Source: CAWDPQ01 sp963804245 (GTDB lineage: Bacteria > Acidobacteriota > Vicinamibacteria > Vicinamibacterales > 2-12-FULL-66-21). Taken from it: 64,000 nucleotides of DNA. Below, in pieces: positions 17,149 through 26,317 of this stretch (position 1 is its first letter; each line of letters starts with the position of its first letter). The DNA is taken from positions 124,001 through 188,000 of the forward strand of contig CAWDPQ010000014.1 in the NCBI GenBank assembly GCA_963804245.1, in the 5' to 3' direction. The notes under the pieces were generated by a model. That model was not told the origin of the DNA, searched no databases, and was given only the letters and a program-made list of their open reading frames with translations. The translations under genes were made by a program, and so were the position numbers.

Positions 17149-17892
17149 ATGACCTCGCCAGAAAAATTCCTGGAGTGGACGCATGCCCTCGATGAGCGGC
17201 ACCTCTCTGAGTTGACCGTGTCAGAGGCAGCTCGCGCGCTGCGCGCGTTGTCGTCCTGTTACGTCGAGCGCCGCGACAAGCTCGCGAAGGGGGATGCACT
17301 CGGGTCGGCTGGGAAGCGCGCGGCGTTTGCGCTCTTCTACGCCCCGCTTCATTTTCTGGTTACTCGAGCCGTCGTTCAGGCTCTCGGATCGGGCGATGTC
17401 ACGCGAATCGTCGACTTGGGATGCGGGACTGGCGCAGCCGGTGCGGCCTGGGCGCTCGAAGCCGGAAGCGTACCTATCGTCGGCTTCGACGTGCATCCGT
17501 GGGCCGTCGCCGAAGCATCGTGGACGTATCAGACCCTCGGCCTGCGAGGCAGCGCCCGACGAGCAGACGTCGCGCGCCTGCGCCTTCGCGCTGAACGCGG
17601 ATCTGGCGTGATTGCCGCCTATACGGTGAACGAGCTCAAGCCGGACGCGAGGACGGCGCTTCTCCCTCAGCTGATCGATGCTGGCCGCCGGGGCTGTCGG
17701 ATCCTGGTGCTCGAGCCCATCTCGCGACGGGTGGCGCCGTGGTGGCGGGAGTGGGAAGAGGCCTTCGCCGAGGCCGGCGGTCGCGCCGATGAATGGCGGT
17801 TCCCGGCCGCACTCCCTGAACGCCAGGCGCAGCTCGCTCGCGCCGCCGGCCTGGATCCAAAGGAACTGACCGGACGGACGCTATATCTGTGA
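17149..17892 (+). CDS. class I SAM-dependent methyltransferase
   Basis: A protein of about 247 residues with motif I RIVDLGCGTGAAGAAWALEA (about residues 86-105) and an acidic residue ending beta 2 in VGFDVHPWAVAEA. VAAYTVNELK and LVLEPISRR follow in the C-terminal half. The pattern recalls Rsm22-type ribosome-associated methyltransferases, but I cannot assign a substrate. ATG 17149 is preferred to TTG 17146. No ribosome site is obvious. The region from 16981 to 17148 upstream holds no gene that I can see. It is followed at once by a palindrome that may end the transcript. Confidence 0.75.
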   Translation: MTSPEKFLEWTHALDERHLSELTVSEAARALRALSSCYVERRDKLAKGDALGSAGKRAAFALFYAPLHFLVTRAVVQALGSGDVTRIVDLGCGTGAAGAAWALEAGSVPIVGFDVHPWAVAEASWTYQTLGLRGSARRADVARLRLRAERGSGVIAAYTVNELKPDARTALLPQLIDAGRRGCRILVLEPISRRVAPWWREWEEAFAEAGGRADEWRFPAALPERQAQLARAAGLDPKELTGRTLYL

Positions 17893-17918
17893 AAAGGGGA
17901 CTGTCCCCTTTTCAGATA
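17884..17918. terminator. palindrome GAAAAGGGGAC / GTCCCCTTTTC
   Basis: An 11-bp perfect stem with a one-base centre (17891-17901, 17903-17913), flanked by TATCT and AGATA. It lies between the methyltransferase stop and the symporter start. The T-rich right arm could end transcription, but the same palindrome type occurs widely as an intergenic repeat, so it may simply be a REP-like unit. Confidence 0.45.
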
Positions 17919-17931
17919 GAATCGCAATCCG

Positions 17932-19219
17932 ATGGCGACGCCGGACACCGCGGCTGCGGCAACGCCGCGGCGCCCGCGAATCACTCTGACTCAGCAGATC
18001 TTCATCGGTCTCGCCATCGGGATCGTCGTCGGCTGGTTCGTCAGCAACTTCCACCCCGACTGGGCCATCTACTTCCGGCCGTTCAGCCAGCTCTTCCTGC
18101 GCCTGATCAAGATGATCATCGCGCCCTTGATCTTTGCCACGCTGGTCGCCGGCATCGCCGGCGCCGGCCATGTGAAGGTCGTGGGCCGAATGGGCCTGCG
18201 CGCGATCATCTACTTCGAGATCGTCACGACCATCGCGCTCGTCATCGGCCTGGCCGCCGTCAACATCACCCGGCCGGGCGTCGGCGTCAACCTGCCGATC
18301 GGGCAGCAGAGCGAGATCACCGCGAAGCCGCAGACGTGGGACCAGATACTCCTCCACGTCGTCCCCGAGTCGGTCTTCGACGCAATGGCCAAGGGCGACG
18401 TCCTGCAGATCGTCGTCTTCAGCATCATCTTCGCGATTGCGCTCGGCATGATCGGCGAGAAGGGCCGCCCGGTCGTCGCCTGGTGCGAGGCGATCGCGGA
18501 AACGATGTTCAAGTTCACGAACATCGTGATGCACTACGCACCGATCGGCGTCGGTGCGGCCATCGCCTACACGGTTGGCCACGGCGGACTGGGTGTGCTC
18601 TACAACCTCGCCTGGCTCGTGGCGACGCTGTACATGGCGCTGGCGCTTTCTCATCCTCGCCGTCTTCCTGCCCGTCGCGTTGATCTTCAAAGTTCCGATC
18701 CGCAAGTTCGTCAGAGCGGTCAAGGAACCAGCGGTCATCGCCTTTTCGACGACATCGAGCGAGGCCGCCCTCCCTCGGGCGATGGAAGTTCTCGAGCGTC
18801 TGGGCGTTCCGCGCCGCATCGTCTCGTTCGTGCTCCCGCTCGGCTACAGCTTCAACCTCGATGGGACGACGCTGTATCTGTCGCTGGCCGCGGTCTTCGT
18901 CGCGCAGGCCGCTGGCGTCGAGCTGACCGTCGGGCAGCAGATCACCATGCTGCTGACGCTGATGCTGACGAGCAAGGGCGTCGCAGGTGTTCCCCGCGCA
19001 TCGCTCGTGATCCTGGCGGGCACGCTGGCAAGCTACGGCCTCCCGCTCGAAGGCATCACGCTGATCCTCGGCGTCGATGAATTGATGGACATGGCTCGCA
19101 CGATGACGAACGTGATCGGCAATTGCCTGGCCACGGTCGTTGTCGCGAAGTGGGAAGGCGAGTTCGTCGAAGCATCCGATCGCGAGCTCGAGATGGCCGC
19201 CGCACGGGGTGAAATCTGA
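17932..19219 (+). CDS. dicarboxylate/amino acid:cation symporter (DAACS), frameshifted near 18650
   Basis: A secondary transporter of the glutamate/aspartate/C4-dicarboxylate family (GltP/DctA), about 428 residues in the inner membrane. The N-terminal half has ITLTQQIFIGLAIGIVVGW, LFLRLIKMIIAPLIFATLV and further helices. The C-terminal half carries the family marks: the serine-rich hairpin FSTTSSEAALP, YSFNLDGTTLYLSLA (the NMDGT-type motif), LTSKGVAGVP, and MARTMTNVIGN, which supplies the substrate-binding segment. The two halves are in different frames. The slip is near LYMALAL at 18650, a one-base indel in a hydrophobic helix. The substrate cannot be chosen between acidic amino acids and dicarboxylates. 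Confidence 0.88.
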
Positions 19220-19226
19220 AAGGCGT

Positions 19227-21152
19227 ATGGCCTTTGGATTGACGGACCGGCAGCGTCGCCGGTTCAAGGTGTGGTTCTTCGAGGGGGCTCGCGAGCCGGA
19301 GGGGCCACACGCCCTTCCGCAGCGAGTACACCAGCATCCCTGGTGGCACGTCATGTGCCTGACCGGCGTCGACTACTTCTCGACGCTCGGTTACCAGCCA
19401 GGCATTGCGTTCCTGGCGGCAGGCATGCTCTCCCCGCTCGCCACACTCGTCCTCGTCCTGCTCACGCTGTTTGGCGCGCTGCCGATGTATCGCCGCGTCG
19501 CGGAGCTCAGCCCACGCGGGCAGGGCAGCATCTCGATACTCGAGGAGTTACTGCCTCGCTGGCGCGGCAAAGCGCTCGTCCTCTGCCTGCTCGGCTTCGC
19601 GGCAACCGGTTTCATCGTCACCATCACGTTGTCGGCGGCTGATGCCACCGCGCACCTGGTCGAGAATCCGCTCGCGCCGCGCGTGATCAACCAACCGGTG
19701 CTCCTGACCCTGTTGCTCCTGGCAGCGCTCGGCGCTGTCTTCCTCAAAGGATTTCGCGAGGCAGTCGGAATCGCGGTTCCCATCGTCGCCGTCTACCTCG
19801 CCCTCAACGCCATCGTTCTCGGCAAAGCACTGCACTACGTTCTGAGCCACCCGACGATGCTCCAGGGATGGTCGACCGCGGTTTTGGAGACGAACGAAAA
19901 CCCGCTTCAGACGATCGCATTTGTCATGCTCCTGTTTCCGAAGCTCGCGCTCGGATTGTCCGGCTTCGAAACGGGTGTCGCGGTCATGCCGCTCGTCAAG
20001 GGCGACTCAGGCGACACGCCGGAGCGTCCGGCCGGGCGAATTCACAATACGAAGAAACTCCTCACGACAGCCGCGTTGACGATGAGCGTGATGCTCGTCG
20101 GCAGCAGCATCGTGACGACGCTGCTGGTGCCGCCGTCGGAATTTCAACTCGGCGGCAAAGCGTATGGCCGTGCGCTTTCCTATATTGCCCACGAGCATCT
20201 CGGTCACCTGTTCGGGACGGTTTACGACCTGAGCACGGTGTCGATCCTGTGGTTTGCGGGTGCGTCCGCGATGGTCGGCCTGCTCAACCTGGTTCCCCGG
20301 TATCTGCCGCGATACGGCATGGCACCCGAATGGGCGAAGGCGAACCGGCCTCTGGTCGTCATCTTTACGGGCATCACGTTCCTGGTCACCGTCCTCTTCA
20401 AGGCTGACGTGACAGCGCAGGGCGGAGCCTATGCGACCGGCGTCCTCGTCCTCATGGGATCGGCGGCACTCGCGGTGACGCTCGAGGCCTGGCGGCACGG
20501 TCGACAGCCGTTTGGCTTCCTCCTCCTGACGCTGATCTTCGGCTACACGACCGTCGTGAATATCTACGAGAAACCAGAAGGGTTGAAGATCGCGTCGTTT
20601 TTCATCATTGCGATCGTCATCACGTCGCTCGTGTCACGCGTGCTGCGATCCACCGAGCTGCGCGTGCATGCCGTCGAGCCGGACGAGATGGCCGCGGCGT
20701 TCCTCAAGGAAGCCGCGAACCACCCGGTCCGCATCATCGCGAATCGGCCGGATACCGGTGCTGTCGAAGAATACGAACACAAGCTGCGTGAGGCCAGAGA
20801 CTCTCATCACCTGCCTCCTGACGAACGCGTCTTGTTCGTCGAGGTTCGACCTGGCGACGTATCGGAATTCAGCGACCGACTGAGAGTCTCGGGAGTTGAC
20901 GTCGGCGGCCACCACGTACTGCGTTGCGTCAGCCCCGCCATTCCAAATGCCATCGCCGCGCTGCTGCTTTTCGTCCGCGACTTCACCGGCAAGATTCCGC
21001 ATGCCTACTTCGGGTGGACCGAGGGAAACCCGATTGCCTACCTGCTGAAGTTCCTGGCGTTCGGCGAGGGGGATACGGCGCCGGTCACGCGCGAAGTGCT
21101 CAGGCAGTCGGAGCCGAACCCTATGCGTCGTCCGCGCATTCACGTCGGATAG
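19227..21152 (+). CDS. APC-superfamily amino-acid/cation permease with cytoplasmic tail
   Basis: A 641-residue inner-membrane permease. After a basic N-terminus it has about 12 hydrophobic segments from VMCLTGVDYFSTLGYQPGIA (the APC signature region, about residue 45) to about residue 470, then a hydrophilic tail of about 170 residues (VHAVEPDEMAAAFLKEAAN, ERVLFVEVRPGDVSEFSD). The start at 19227 is chosen over an earlier in-frame codon because AAAGG precedes it and the earlier one runs through the symporter gene. Spacing to the symporter is seven bases, so they form a transport operon. Many acidobacterial genomes annotate this family as amino-acid transporter; the substrate is unknown. Confidence 0.8.
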   Translation: MAFGLTDRQRRRFKVWFFEGAREPEGPHALPQRVHQHPWWHVMCLTGVDYFSTLGYQPGIAFLAAGMLSPLATLVLVLLTLFGALPMYRRVAELSPRGQGSISILEELLPRWRGKALVLCLLGFAATGFIVTITLSAADATAHLVENPLAPRVINQPVLLTLLLLAALGAVFLKGFREAVGIAVPIVAVYLALNAIVLGKALHYVLSHPTMLQGWSTAVLETNENPLQTIAFVMLLFPKLALGLSGFETGVAVMPLVKGDSGDTPERPAGRIHNTKKLLTTAALTMSVMLVGSSIVTTLLVPPSEFQLGGKAYGRALSYIAHEHLGHLFGTVYDLSTVSILWFAGASAMVGLLNLVPRYLPRYGMAPEWAKANRPLVVIFTGITFLVTVLFKADVTAQGGAYATGVLVLMGSAALAVTLEAWRHGRQPFGFLLLTLIFGYTTVVNIYEKPEGLKIASFFIIAIVITSLVSRVLRSTELRVHAVEPDEMAAAFLKEAANHPVRIIANRPDTGAVEEYEHKLREARDSHHLPPDERVLFVEVRPGDVSEFSDRLRVSGVDVGGHHVLRCVSPAIPNAIAALLLFVRDFTGKIPHAYFGWTEGNPIAYLLKFLAFGEGDTAPVTREVLRQSEPNPMRRPRIHVG

Positions 21153-21160
21153 CCAATCTT

Positions 21161-21223
21161 GTGGCTTCCGCCTTCAGGCGGAAGATCAGCGGCGCCGGGA
21201 CTGCGCCTAGAGGCGGAAGCCAC
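21161..21223. repeat. REP-like hairpin, family R2
   Basis: GTGGCTTCCGCC (21161-21172) is repeated inverted as GGCGGAAGCCAC (21212-21223), with a further internal hairpin at 21165-21184. It fills the gap between two convergent genes. Immediately after it the 13-mer GTTCATGTGCGAA occurs twice, 20 bases apart; the second copy covers the stop of the CNNM gene. Confidence 0.75.
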
Positions 21224-21247
21224 GGGTTCATGTGCGAAGCAACGAGT

Positions 21248-22540
21248 TCATGTGCGAAACAGCGTCACCGCGGCTTCTTCGACGCCGCGCCCCTTCACCG
21301 CCGTGACGTCGAAGCGCAGGCGGTCGTAGCGGACGCTGTCTGCGACGACGGGGGGTCGGCCGAGGAGCGTCAGGACCAAGCCGCTGACGCTATCCACATC
21401 CTGGTGCTCCAGGTCGAGATCGAAAAGCTTCCCGACCTCGTCGAGCCGCATGGTGCCGGGTACTCGAAGCCGGCCCTGGCGGTCGCGATAGACCTGCGGT
21501 GCGCCGGCGGGGCTCTCGTCGATGTCTCCGATCACCTCCTCGAACAAATCCTCCAAGGTGACGACGCCTGCCGTTCCGCCATGTTCGTCGATGACCACGA
21601 CCATCTGCGTGCGGTCGCGACGCATGACGCCGAGGACGCTGTCGATAGGGGCGGTCTCGGGCACCATGGGAACCTGCCTCGCGTGGGACGGATCGATCGC
21701 TTCGTTGTGCAGCAGAAGCCTGAGCAGGTCCTTGATGTGGATGACGCCGACGATGTGGTCGAGATCCCCTTCGTAGATCGGATAGCGCGTGTGCGGCATG
21801 CGGCCGAGCACCTCGCGTATGCGCTCCGGCGGCGTACCGATCGGGATGCCGCAGATCTTGACGCGCGGCACCATGACTTCTCCGGCGGTTCGGCCGCCAA
21901 ACTCGAACAGTTCCTGCAGTACCTGCCCCGACTCCGCGCGCAAGGCCCCGAGATCCTCGCTCTCCTGCACGATGAGCTGCAGTTCTTCCGGCGTGTGATA
22001 GTGCTCTCCGGTCCGCACCTGCCGATCCACGCCGAAAATTCTGAGAAGCCTGTTGCCGAGGCCGTTCAGTGCGACCACGAACGGATACAGCAGGTTCTTG
22101 ATCCAGAGCATCGGCGGCGTGATCCACAGGACGAGCCGCTCTGCCTTCTGCAGCGCCAGCGACTTCGGAACCATCTCGCCGACGACGATGTGGAAATAGG
22201 TGAGAACCGCGACGGCGATGACGCTGGCGAAGCCGTGCGAGAGGACGAACGCCGGCAGGCTACTCGACTCGAGCCAGCCGTAGATCGCATCGGCAAGTAC
22301 GTGCTCACCATACATGCCGAGACCGAGGCTGGCGAGCGTGATTCCCAGCTGCGCCGTGGCGATGTAGCGGTCCTGTTTTTGCGGATCGTGCAGAACGCTC
22401 TGAACGAGCCGCGCCAGACGATCGCCGCGGCTCGCACGAGCGTCGATGGCCGCGCGCGGCGCACCGACGATCGCGAACTCCGCCGCGACGAAGAGGCCGT
22501 TCAGCAGGATCAGTCCCGTGATGATCGCAAACTCGATCAC
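21248..22540 (-). CDS. CNNM/CBS-domain transporter (HlyC/CorC family), full length
   Basis: A 430-residue membrane protein of the CNNM (DUF21)-CBS-CorC_C type, linked to Mg2+/Co2+ efflux and homeostasis. The DUF21 domain has three to four membrane helices (IEFAIITGLILLNGLFVAAE, LGITLASLGLGMYGEHVL, VAVLTYFHIVVGEMVPKSLAL). Two CBS repeats follow (VMVPRVKICGIP, YPIYEGDLDHIVGVIHIKDL; TQMVVVIDEHGGTAGVVTLEDLFEEVIGDI split here), then a CorC_HlyC C-terminal domain. The GTG start at 22540 overlaps the TGA of the next gene upstream (GTGA) and has AGAGG seven bases before it. A longer open frame to 23182 is a shadow of the partner gene. Confidence 0.9.
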   Translation of the reverse strand: MIEFAIITGLILLNGLFVAAEFAIVGAPRAAIDARASRGDRLARLVQSVLHDPQKQDRYIATAQLGITLASLGLGMYGEHVLADAIYGWLESSSLPAFVLSHGFASVIAVAVLTYFHIVVGEMVPKSLALQKAERLVLWITPPMLWIKNLLYPFVVALNGLGNRLLRIFGVDRQVRTGEHYHTPEELQLIVQESEDLGALRAESGQVLQELFEFGGRTAGEVMVPRVKICGIPIGTPPERIREVLGRMPHTRYPIYEGDLDHIVGVIHIKDLLRLLLHNEAIDPSHARQVPMVPETAPIDSVLGVMRRDRTQMVVVIDEHGGTAGVVTLEDLFEEVIGDIDESPAGAPQVYRDRQGRLRVPGTMRLDEVGKLFDLDLEHQDVDSVSGLVLTLLGRPPVVADSVRYDRLRFDVTAVKGRGVEEAAVTLFRT

Positions 22541-23619
22541 GACACGTCCTCTTCCCGCGGTCGCGGCGGACGCGCGCGTACGCTCTTGAATTCGTCGGCG
22601 ACTCCGCCGAGGAGCTCGGCGAGAACGTCCTCGAGCGTGATCAGCCCCTGAACGCGCCCATCTTCGTCGACAACGAGGGCTTGCTGGCTGCGGCGCTCTC
22701 GGAGAAACGCCAGAAGGCGGTCGGCGGGCATGCGGTCGCGGACGCGCACGATCGGTCGCAGCAGCGACGTCACCGATCCCCGGCCCTCGTTCACGAAGTC
22801 CATGACGACATCCTTGGTGTGCAGGATGCCGAGCACGTTGTCGAGCGAGCCGCGGTGGATCGGGAGCCGGCTGTACGGGCTGGTCGCCACTGCACGCAGC
22901 ACCCGGTCGTAAGGCATCTCGACGTCGATTGCCGCCAGCTTCGAGCGCGGTACCATCAGCTGATTGGCGGTCCTCAGGCCGAGGCGCAACGCACGGTGCA
23001 AACGGATTTGTTCTTCCGGTTCGAGCAAGCCACCGTCGAGGCTCTCGGCGATGAGAAGCTCGATTTCTTCCGGCGAGTGGACGTGTCTGTGTCCCGTCGA
23101 CGGCACCCGCAGGAGACGCAAGACGATCAGGCCGCTGCCGTTCAAGAAATCGATCGACCAGGAGAAGAGACGGCGCGACCACTGCATCGGCAGCACGGTG
23201 AGGAGTGCGACCTTGGTTGGATCCTGCAGGGCCAGCGATTTCGGAACCAGCTCACCCACCAGCATGGCCAGCGCCGTGAGCAAGAGGAGCACGGTCATGG
23301 CCGCGGTCGACTCGGCGGTTTCGGCGTCCAGACCGGTCACACGCTGGAGGAGCGGGGCTACGCGAGGTGCGACCGACGCCTGGCCGTATGCGCCGAGGAT
23401 CAGGCTCGACAGCGTGATCCCTATCTGGGATACGGCAATGTAGCGATCGAGCTCACGGGGGTCCTCGACAACCGGCAGGATCCGGGCGGCGAGCGGGTTG
23501 CCGTCCTCGGCCAGCCGACGAAGCCGGCTCCGCCGGGCCCCTACCGCGGCGAATTCGGCTGCTACATACAGCGCCGTCAGGAGGATCAGGAAGACGATAA
23601 TCGCCCCGGCAACGAGCAT
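22537..23619 (-). CDS. CNNM/CBS-domain transporter, short paralogue
   Basis: A 360-residue paralogue of the following gene: a DUF21 membrane domain (VAGAIIVFLILLTALYVAAE, IGITLSSLILGAYGQ, LVGELVPKSLALQD) and a CBS pair (LMVPRSKLAAIDVE, LPIHRGSLDNVLGILHTKDV, ALVVDEDGRVQGLITLEDVL). It lacks the CorC_HlyC C-terminal domain. The two genes are translationally coupled, and such tandem CNNM pairs may form a hetero-oligomer (inference). The ATG at 23619 has no evident ribosome site. The function is presumed divalent cation homeostasis. Confidence 0.88.
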   Translation of the reverse strand: MLVAGAIIVFLILLTALYVAAEFAAVGARRSRLRRLAEDGNPLAARILPVVEDPRELDRYIAVSQIGITLSSLILGAYGQASVAPRVAPLLQRVTGLDAETAESTAAMTVLLLLTALAMLVGELVPKSLALQDPTKVALLTVLPMQWSRRLFSWSIDFLNGSGLIVLRLLRVPSTGHRHVHSPEEIELLIAESLDGGLLEPEEQIRLHRALRLGLRTANQLMVPRSKLAAIDVEMPYDRVLRAVATSPYSRLPIHRGSLDNVLGILHTKDVVMDFVNEGRGSVTSLLRPIVRVRDRMPADRLLAFLRERRSQQALVVDEDGRVQGLITLEDVLAELLGGVADEFKSVRARPPRPREEDVS

Positions 23620-23678
23620 GCGGAGGGATCGTAGCCCATCGGCCGCTGGCCCGCTTGGTGCGGCTCAGCTGGGGCGCC

Positions 23679-23743
23679 GTGGCTTCCGGCTTCAGCCGGA
23701 AGATCTGCGGCGGCCTGCTCTTCCGCCTGAAGGCGGAAGCCAC
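23679..23743. repeat. REP-like hairpin, family R2
   Basis: GTGGCTTCCGGC (23679-23690) and GGCGGAAGCCAC (23732-23743) form the outer stem, with two inner hairpins CTTCCGGCTTCAGCCGGAAG and CTTCCGCCTGAAGGCGGAAG. It lies between the ADOP permease end and the CNNM start. Same family as 21161-21223. Confidence 0.75.
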
Positions 23744-23760
23744 ACGAACACGGGACGGGC

Positions 23761-26166
23761 CTACTCAGCGCGAAGCGCGACGACCGGATCCACGCCGGCA
23801 GCCCGACGCCCCGGAAAGTAGCTGGCAGCCGCGGCGACGGAGGCCAGAAGGACAGCCACGGCGGCGAACGTCACGGGGTCGGCTGGCCGGGTGTGGAATA
23901 GCAGGTCGCGCATCAAGCGGGTCAGTAACAGCCCACCGGCAGCGCCAATCACGATGCCCGTCAGCGTCAGAGCCATGGCGTGGCCGACGACCATTCGCAG
24001 GACATCGGCCTGACGCGCACCGAGAGCCATCCGAATCCCGATTTCCTGCGTCCGCTGCGACACGCTGTAGGCAATCACACCGTAGATGCCGACCGCGGCG
24101 AGCAGCAGCGCGGCCACCGCGAACACCGCCAGCAACATCATCGTGACGCGACGCTCTGCCACCGACTCGGACACGATCTCCCCCATAGTCCGTATGTCGG
24201 CCACTGCGAGCGCGGGATCCTGTTCACGCACGATCGCGACCACGGTGTTCGCAACCGCACGTGGATCGCCGGACGTCCGCAGCGCGATGGTCATGCCTGG
24301 ATAGGAGAACCGCGGATAAGGCCAGAACGTCATTGCGCGCGGCGCTTCGTGCAGGCCCGCGTGCCTGATGTCGCCGACGATGCCGATGATCTCGTCGTCA
24401 CGCTCGTTGTTCCAGGCGACTCGAACCTTGCGGCCGATGGGATCCACGCCGGCGAAATACTTCTCGGCCATCGTCTGGTTGATGACGATGCGATTCTGAC
24501 TGTCGGCCGGGTCGTCCTCGTTGAACAGTCGTCCCTTCAGCAGGGGAACGCTCATGGCCTTGAAGAAGTCCCTGGTCACGACGCGCACGTCCGCCACCGG
24601 TTCCTCGCCACGTGCCGGCGGCGGTTGGCCAACAACCGCGAAGCCCGTGGCCGCACCGAGCCCGCGCAGGGGAATGAAGCTGTTTGCTCCGGCCGCCTCG
24701 ACTCCGGGCAGCGCCTGGATGCGATCGAACAGTCGACGGAAGAACTGCACGCGCTCAGCGGGTTGTCCGTACCGCGATCCTGGCAGCGACACACGCATCG
24801 TGATCGTCTTTGCCGTGTCGAACCCGGGATTGACGTTCATCAGCTGAATGAAGCTGCGAACGAGCAGGCCGGCGCCGGCGAGCAGTACGAGCGCCAGCGC
24901 CACTTCGACGACGACGAAGGCACTGCGCGTCCGGCCGCCACGTGACGCGGATCCTGTGCGCCCGCCTTCTTTCAGAGCGTCGTTGAGACCGCTGGACGAC
25001 GCGGTCAGCGCAGGGACCAGACCGAAGAAGAGTCCGCTCAAGAGCGACGCGCCGACGGTGAATCCGAGCACCCAACCGTCGATGCCGACCATTTCGAGCC
25101 GCTGAATGGGCAGGTGTTCGGCCACCGCCACGCGTAAGAGGCGCAGTGCCCACCAGGCGAGCAGCAAGCCGGCCATTCCCCCGGCGACAGCCAGCATGCT
25201 GCTTTCGACGAGGAGTTGACGTATCAGCCGGCCGCGTCCGGCGCCGAGCGCGGCGCGCACGGCCAGCTCGCGCTGCCTGGCCGTCGCACGCGCGAGGAGC
25301 AGGTTCGCGACGTTGGCGCAGGCGATGAGCAGGACGAATGCGACGGCGCCGAGGAGCACGAACAACGCCGGCCGGACTTGCCCAGTCAGCTGTTCGCGGA
25401 TGGGTACCACGCGCGCGGTCCATCCGGTATTGAAGTCGGGGAAGAGGCGTGTGAGCTCGCCGTGAACGCGCTCCATGTCCTGCTGCGCGCGAGCGAAGGT
25501 GACACCGGGCTTCACCCGTCCCAATCCGATCATCCACCGCCCGCGCGGAGTCCGCGCCTGTGCGGAAAAGCCGATCGGCAGCCAGACGTCAACATTCTTG
25601 TCGAGAAAGGAGAAGCCGGCGGGCATGACGCCCACGACCGTGTAGCTCGTTCCCTCCAGCGTGATTCCACGATCGACGATCGAGCGATCACCGCCGAATC
25701 GTCGTTTCCACAAGCGGTCGCTGATGACGACCACGCGGCTCTGAGGGCGATCCTCCTCCACGGTGAATGGCCGGCCGATCGTCGGCTTCACGCCGAGCAA
25801 TGAGAAGAACGAGGCGGTCACGAACTGCATGGGCAGCTCTTCGGGCTCGCCGGCAGCGGTCAGCGTCACGGTGAACGTCAGGCCGACGGCCGCCAGATCG
25901 ACGAACGTCTGCTGCATTTCGCGCCAATGAATGAAGTTGCCTGGGGAGATGACGTTGTTCTTGCGATCGCGGGGGATGTTGTGCTCCCAGAGCACGGCGA
26001 GGTCGTCGGCACGCTCGTAGGGGAGCGGCCGGAGCAGCAGGGTGTTGACGACGCTGAAGATTGCGGTGTTCGCACCGATGCCGATGGCAAGCGCAGCGAT
26101 GGCAATCGTGGTGAAGCCTGGAGAGCGGAGGAGCAGGCGTACCGCGTGTTTGAGATCTTGTGTCAT
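23761..26166 (-). CDS. ADOP-family ABC transporter permease
   Basis: An 801-residue permease of the acidobacterial duplicated orphan permease group, a doubled MacB/FtsX-type protein. Each half has an N-terminal helix, a periplasmic MacB_PCD domain and three C-terminal FtsX helices. Marks are FTTIAIAALAIGIGANTAIF (first helix), VAFVLLIACANVANLLLARA, RQRELAVRAALGAGRGRLIRQ (the FtsX coupling segment), and near the end QEIGIRMALGARQADVLRMV. No ATPase gene is adjacent, which is usual for this group. It starts six bases from a large R1 palindrome, with no ribosome site of its own visible. Substrate unknown. Confidence 0.88.
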   Translation of the reverse strand: MTQDLKHAVRLLLRSPGFTTIAIAALAIGIGANTAIFSVVNTLLLRPLPYERADDLAVLWEHNIPRDRKNNVISPGNFIHWREMQQTFVDLAAVGLTFTVTLTAAGEPEELPMQFVTASFFSLLGVKPTIGRPFTVEEDRPQSRVVVISDRLWKRRFGGDRSIVDRGITLEGTSYTVVGVMPAGFSFLDKNVDVWLPIGFSAQARTPRGRWMIGLGRVKPGVTFARAQQDMERVHGELTRLFPDFNTGWTARVVPIREQLTGQVRPALFVLLGAVAFVLLIACANVANLLLARATARQRELAVRAALGAGRGRLIRQLLVESSMLAVAGGMAGLLLAWWALRLLRVAVAEHLPIQRLEMVGIDGWVLGFTVGASLLSGLFFGLVPALTASSSGLNDALKEGGRTGSASRGGRTRSAFVVVEVALALVLLAGAGLLVRSFIQLMNVNPGFDTAKTITMRVSLPGSRYGQPAERVQFFRRLFDRIQALPGVEAAGANSFIPLRGLGAATGFAVVGQPPPARGEEPVADVRVVTRDFFKAMSVPLLKGRLFNEDDPADSQNRIVINQTMAEKYFAGVDPIGRKVRVAWNNERDDEIIGIVGDIRHAGLHEAPRAMTFWPYPRFSYPGMTIALRTSGDPRAVANTVVAIVREQDPALAVADIRTMGEIVSESVAERRVTMMLLAVFAVAALLLAAVGIYGVIAYSVSQRTQEIGIRMALGARQADVLRMVVGHAMALTLTGIVIGAAGGLLLTRLMRDLLFHTRPADPVTFAAVAVLLASVAAAASYFPGRRAAGVDPVVALRAE

Positions 26167-26170
26167 GGGC

Positions 26171-26312
26171 GGGGGTCAGATCTTGTTTTTTGCATCAGAT
26201 GAGCGCGAGGCGGGGGACATATCGCTCTGATCTCTTGCACGAGCTGAGTCCTGTTTCAGGAACCAGTGTCACCGAAAGAGGACAATCGTGCAAGAAACAA
26301 GATCTGACCCCC
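26171..26312. repeat. REP-like palindrome, family R1, copy 2
   Basis: The left arm begins GGGGGTCAGATCTTGTTTTT (26171-26194) and its complement ends at 26312, with 94 bases between. The right part also carries AGAGGACAATCG before the arm, as in the 45-kb copy. The element fills the whole gap between the HEAT-protein stop (26318) and the ADOP start (26166), like a small insertion. Confidence 0.85.
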
Positions 26313-26317
26313 GCGTT

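Noticed and set aside
20924..22651. Very long open frames opposite or across real genes (for example 20924-22651 plus, 33885-35192 minus, 14223-15386 minus, 4741-5988 plus)
   Set aside because: They run antisense to well-supported genes, have the skewed Arg/Asp/His-rich composition of reverse frames in GC-rich DNA, and show no family motifs.
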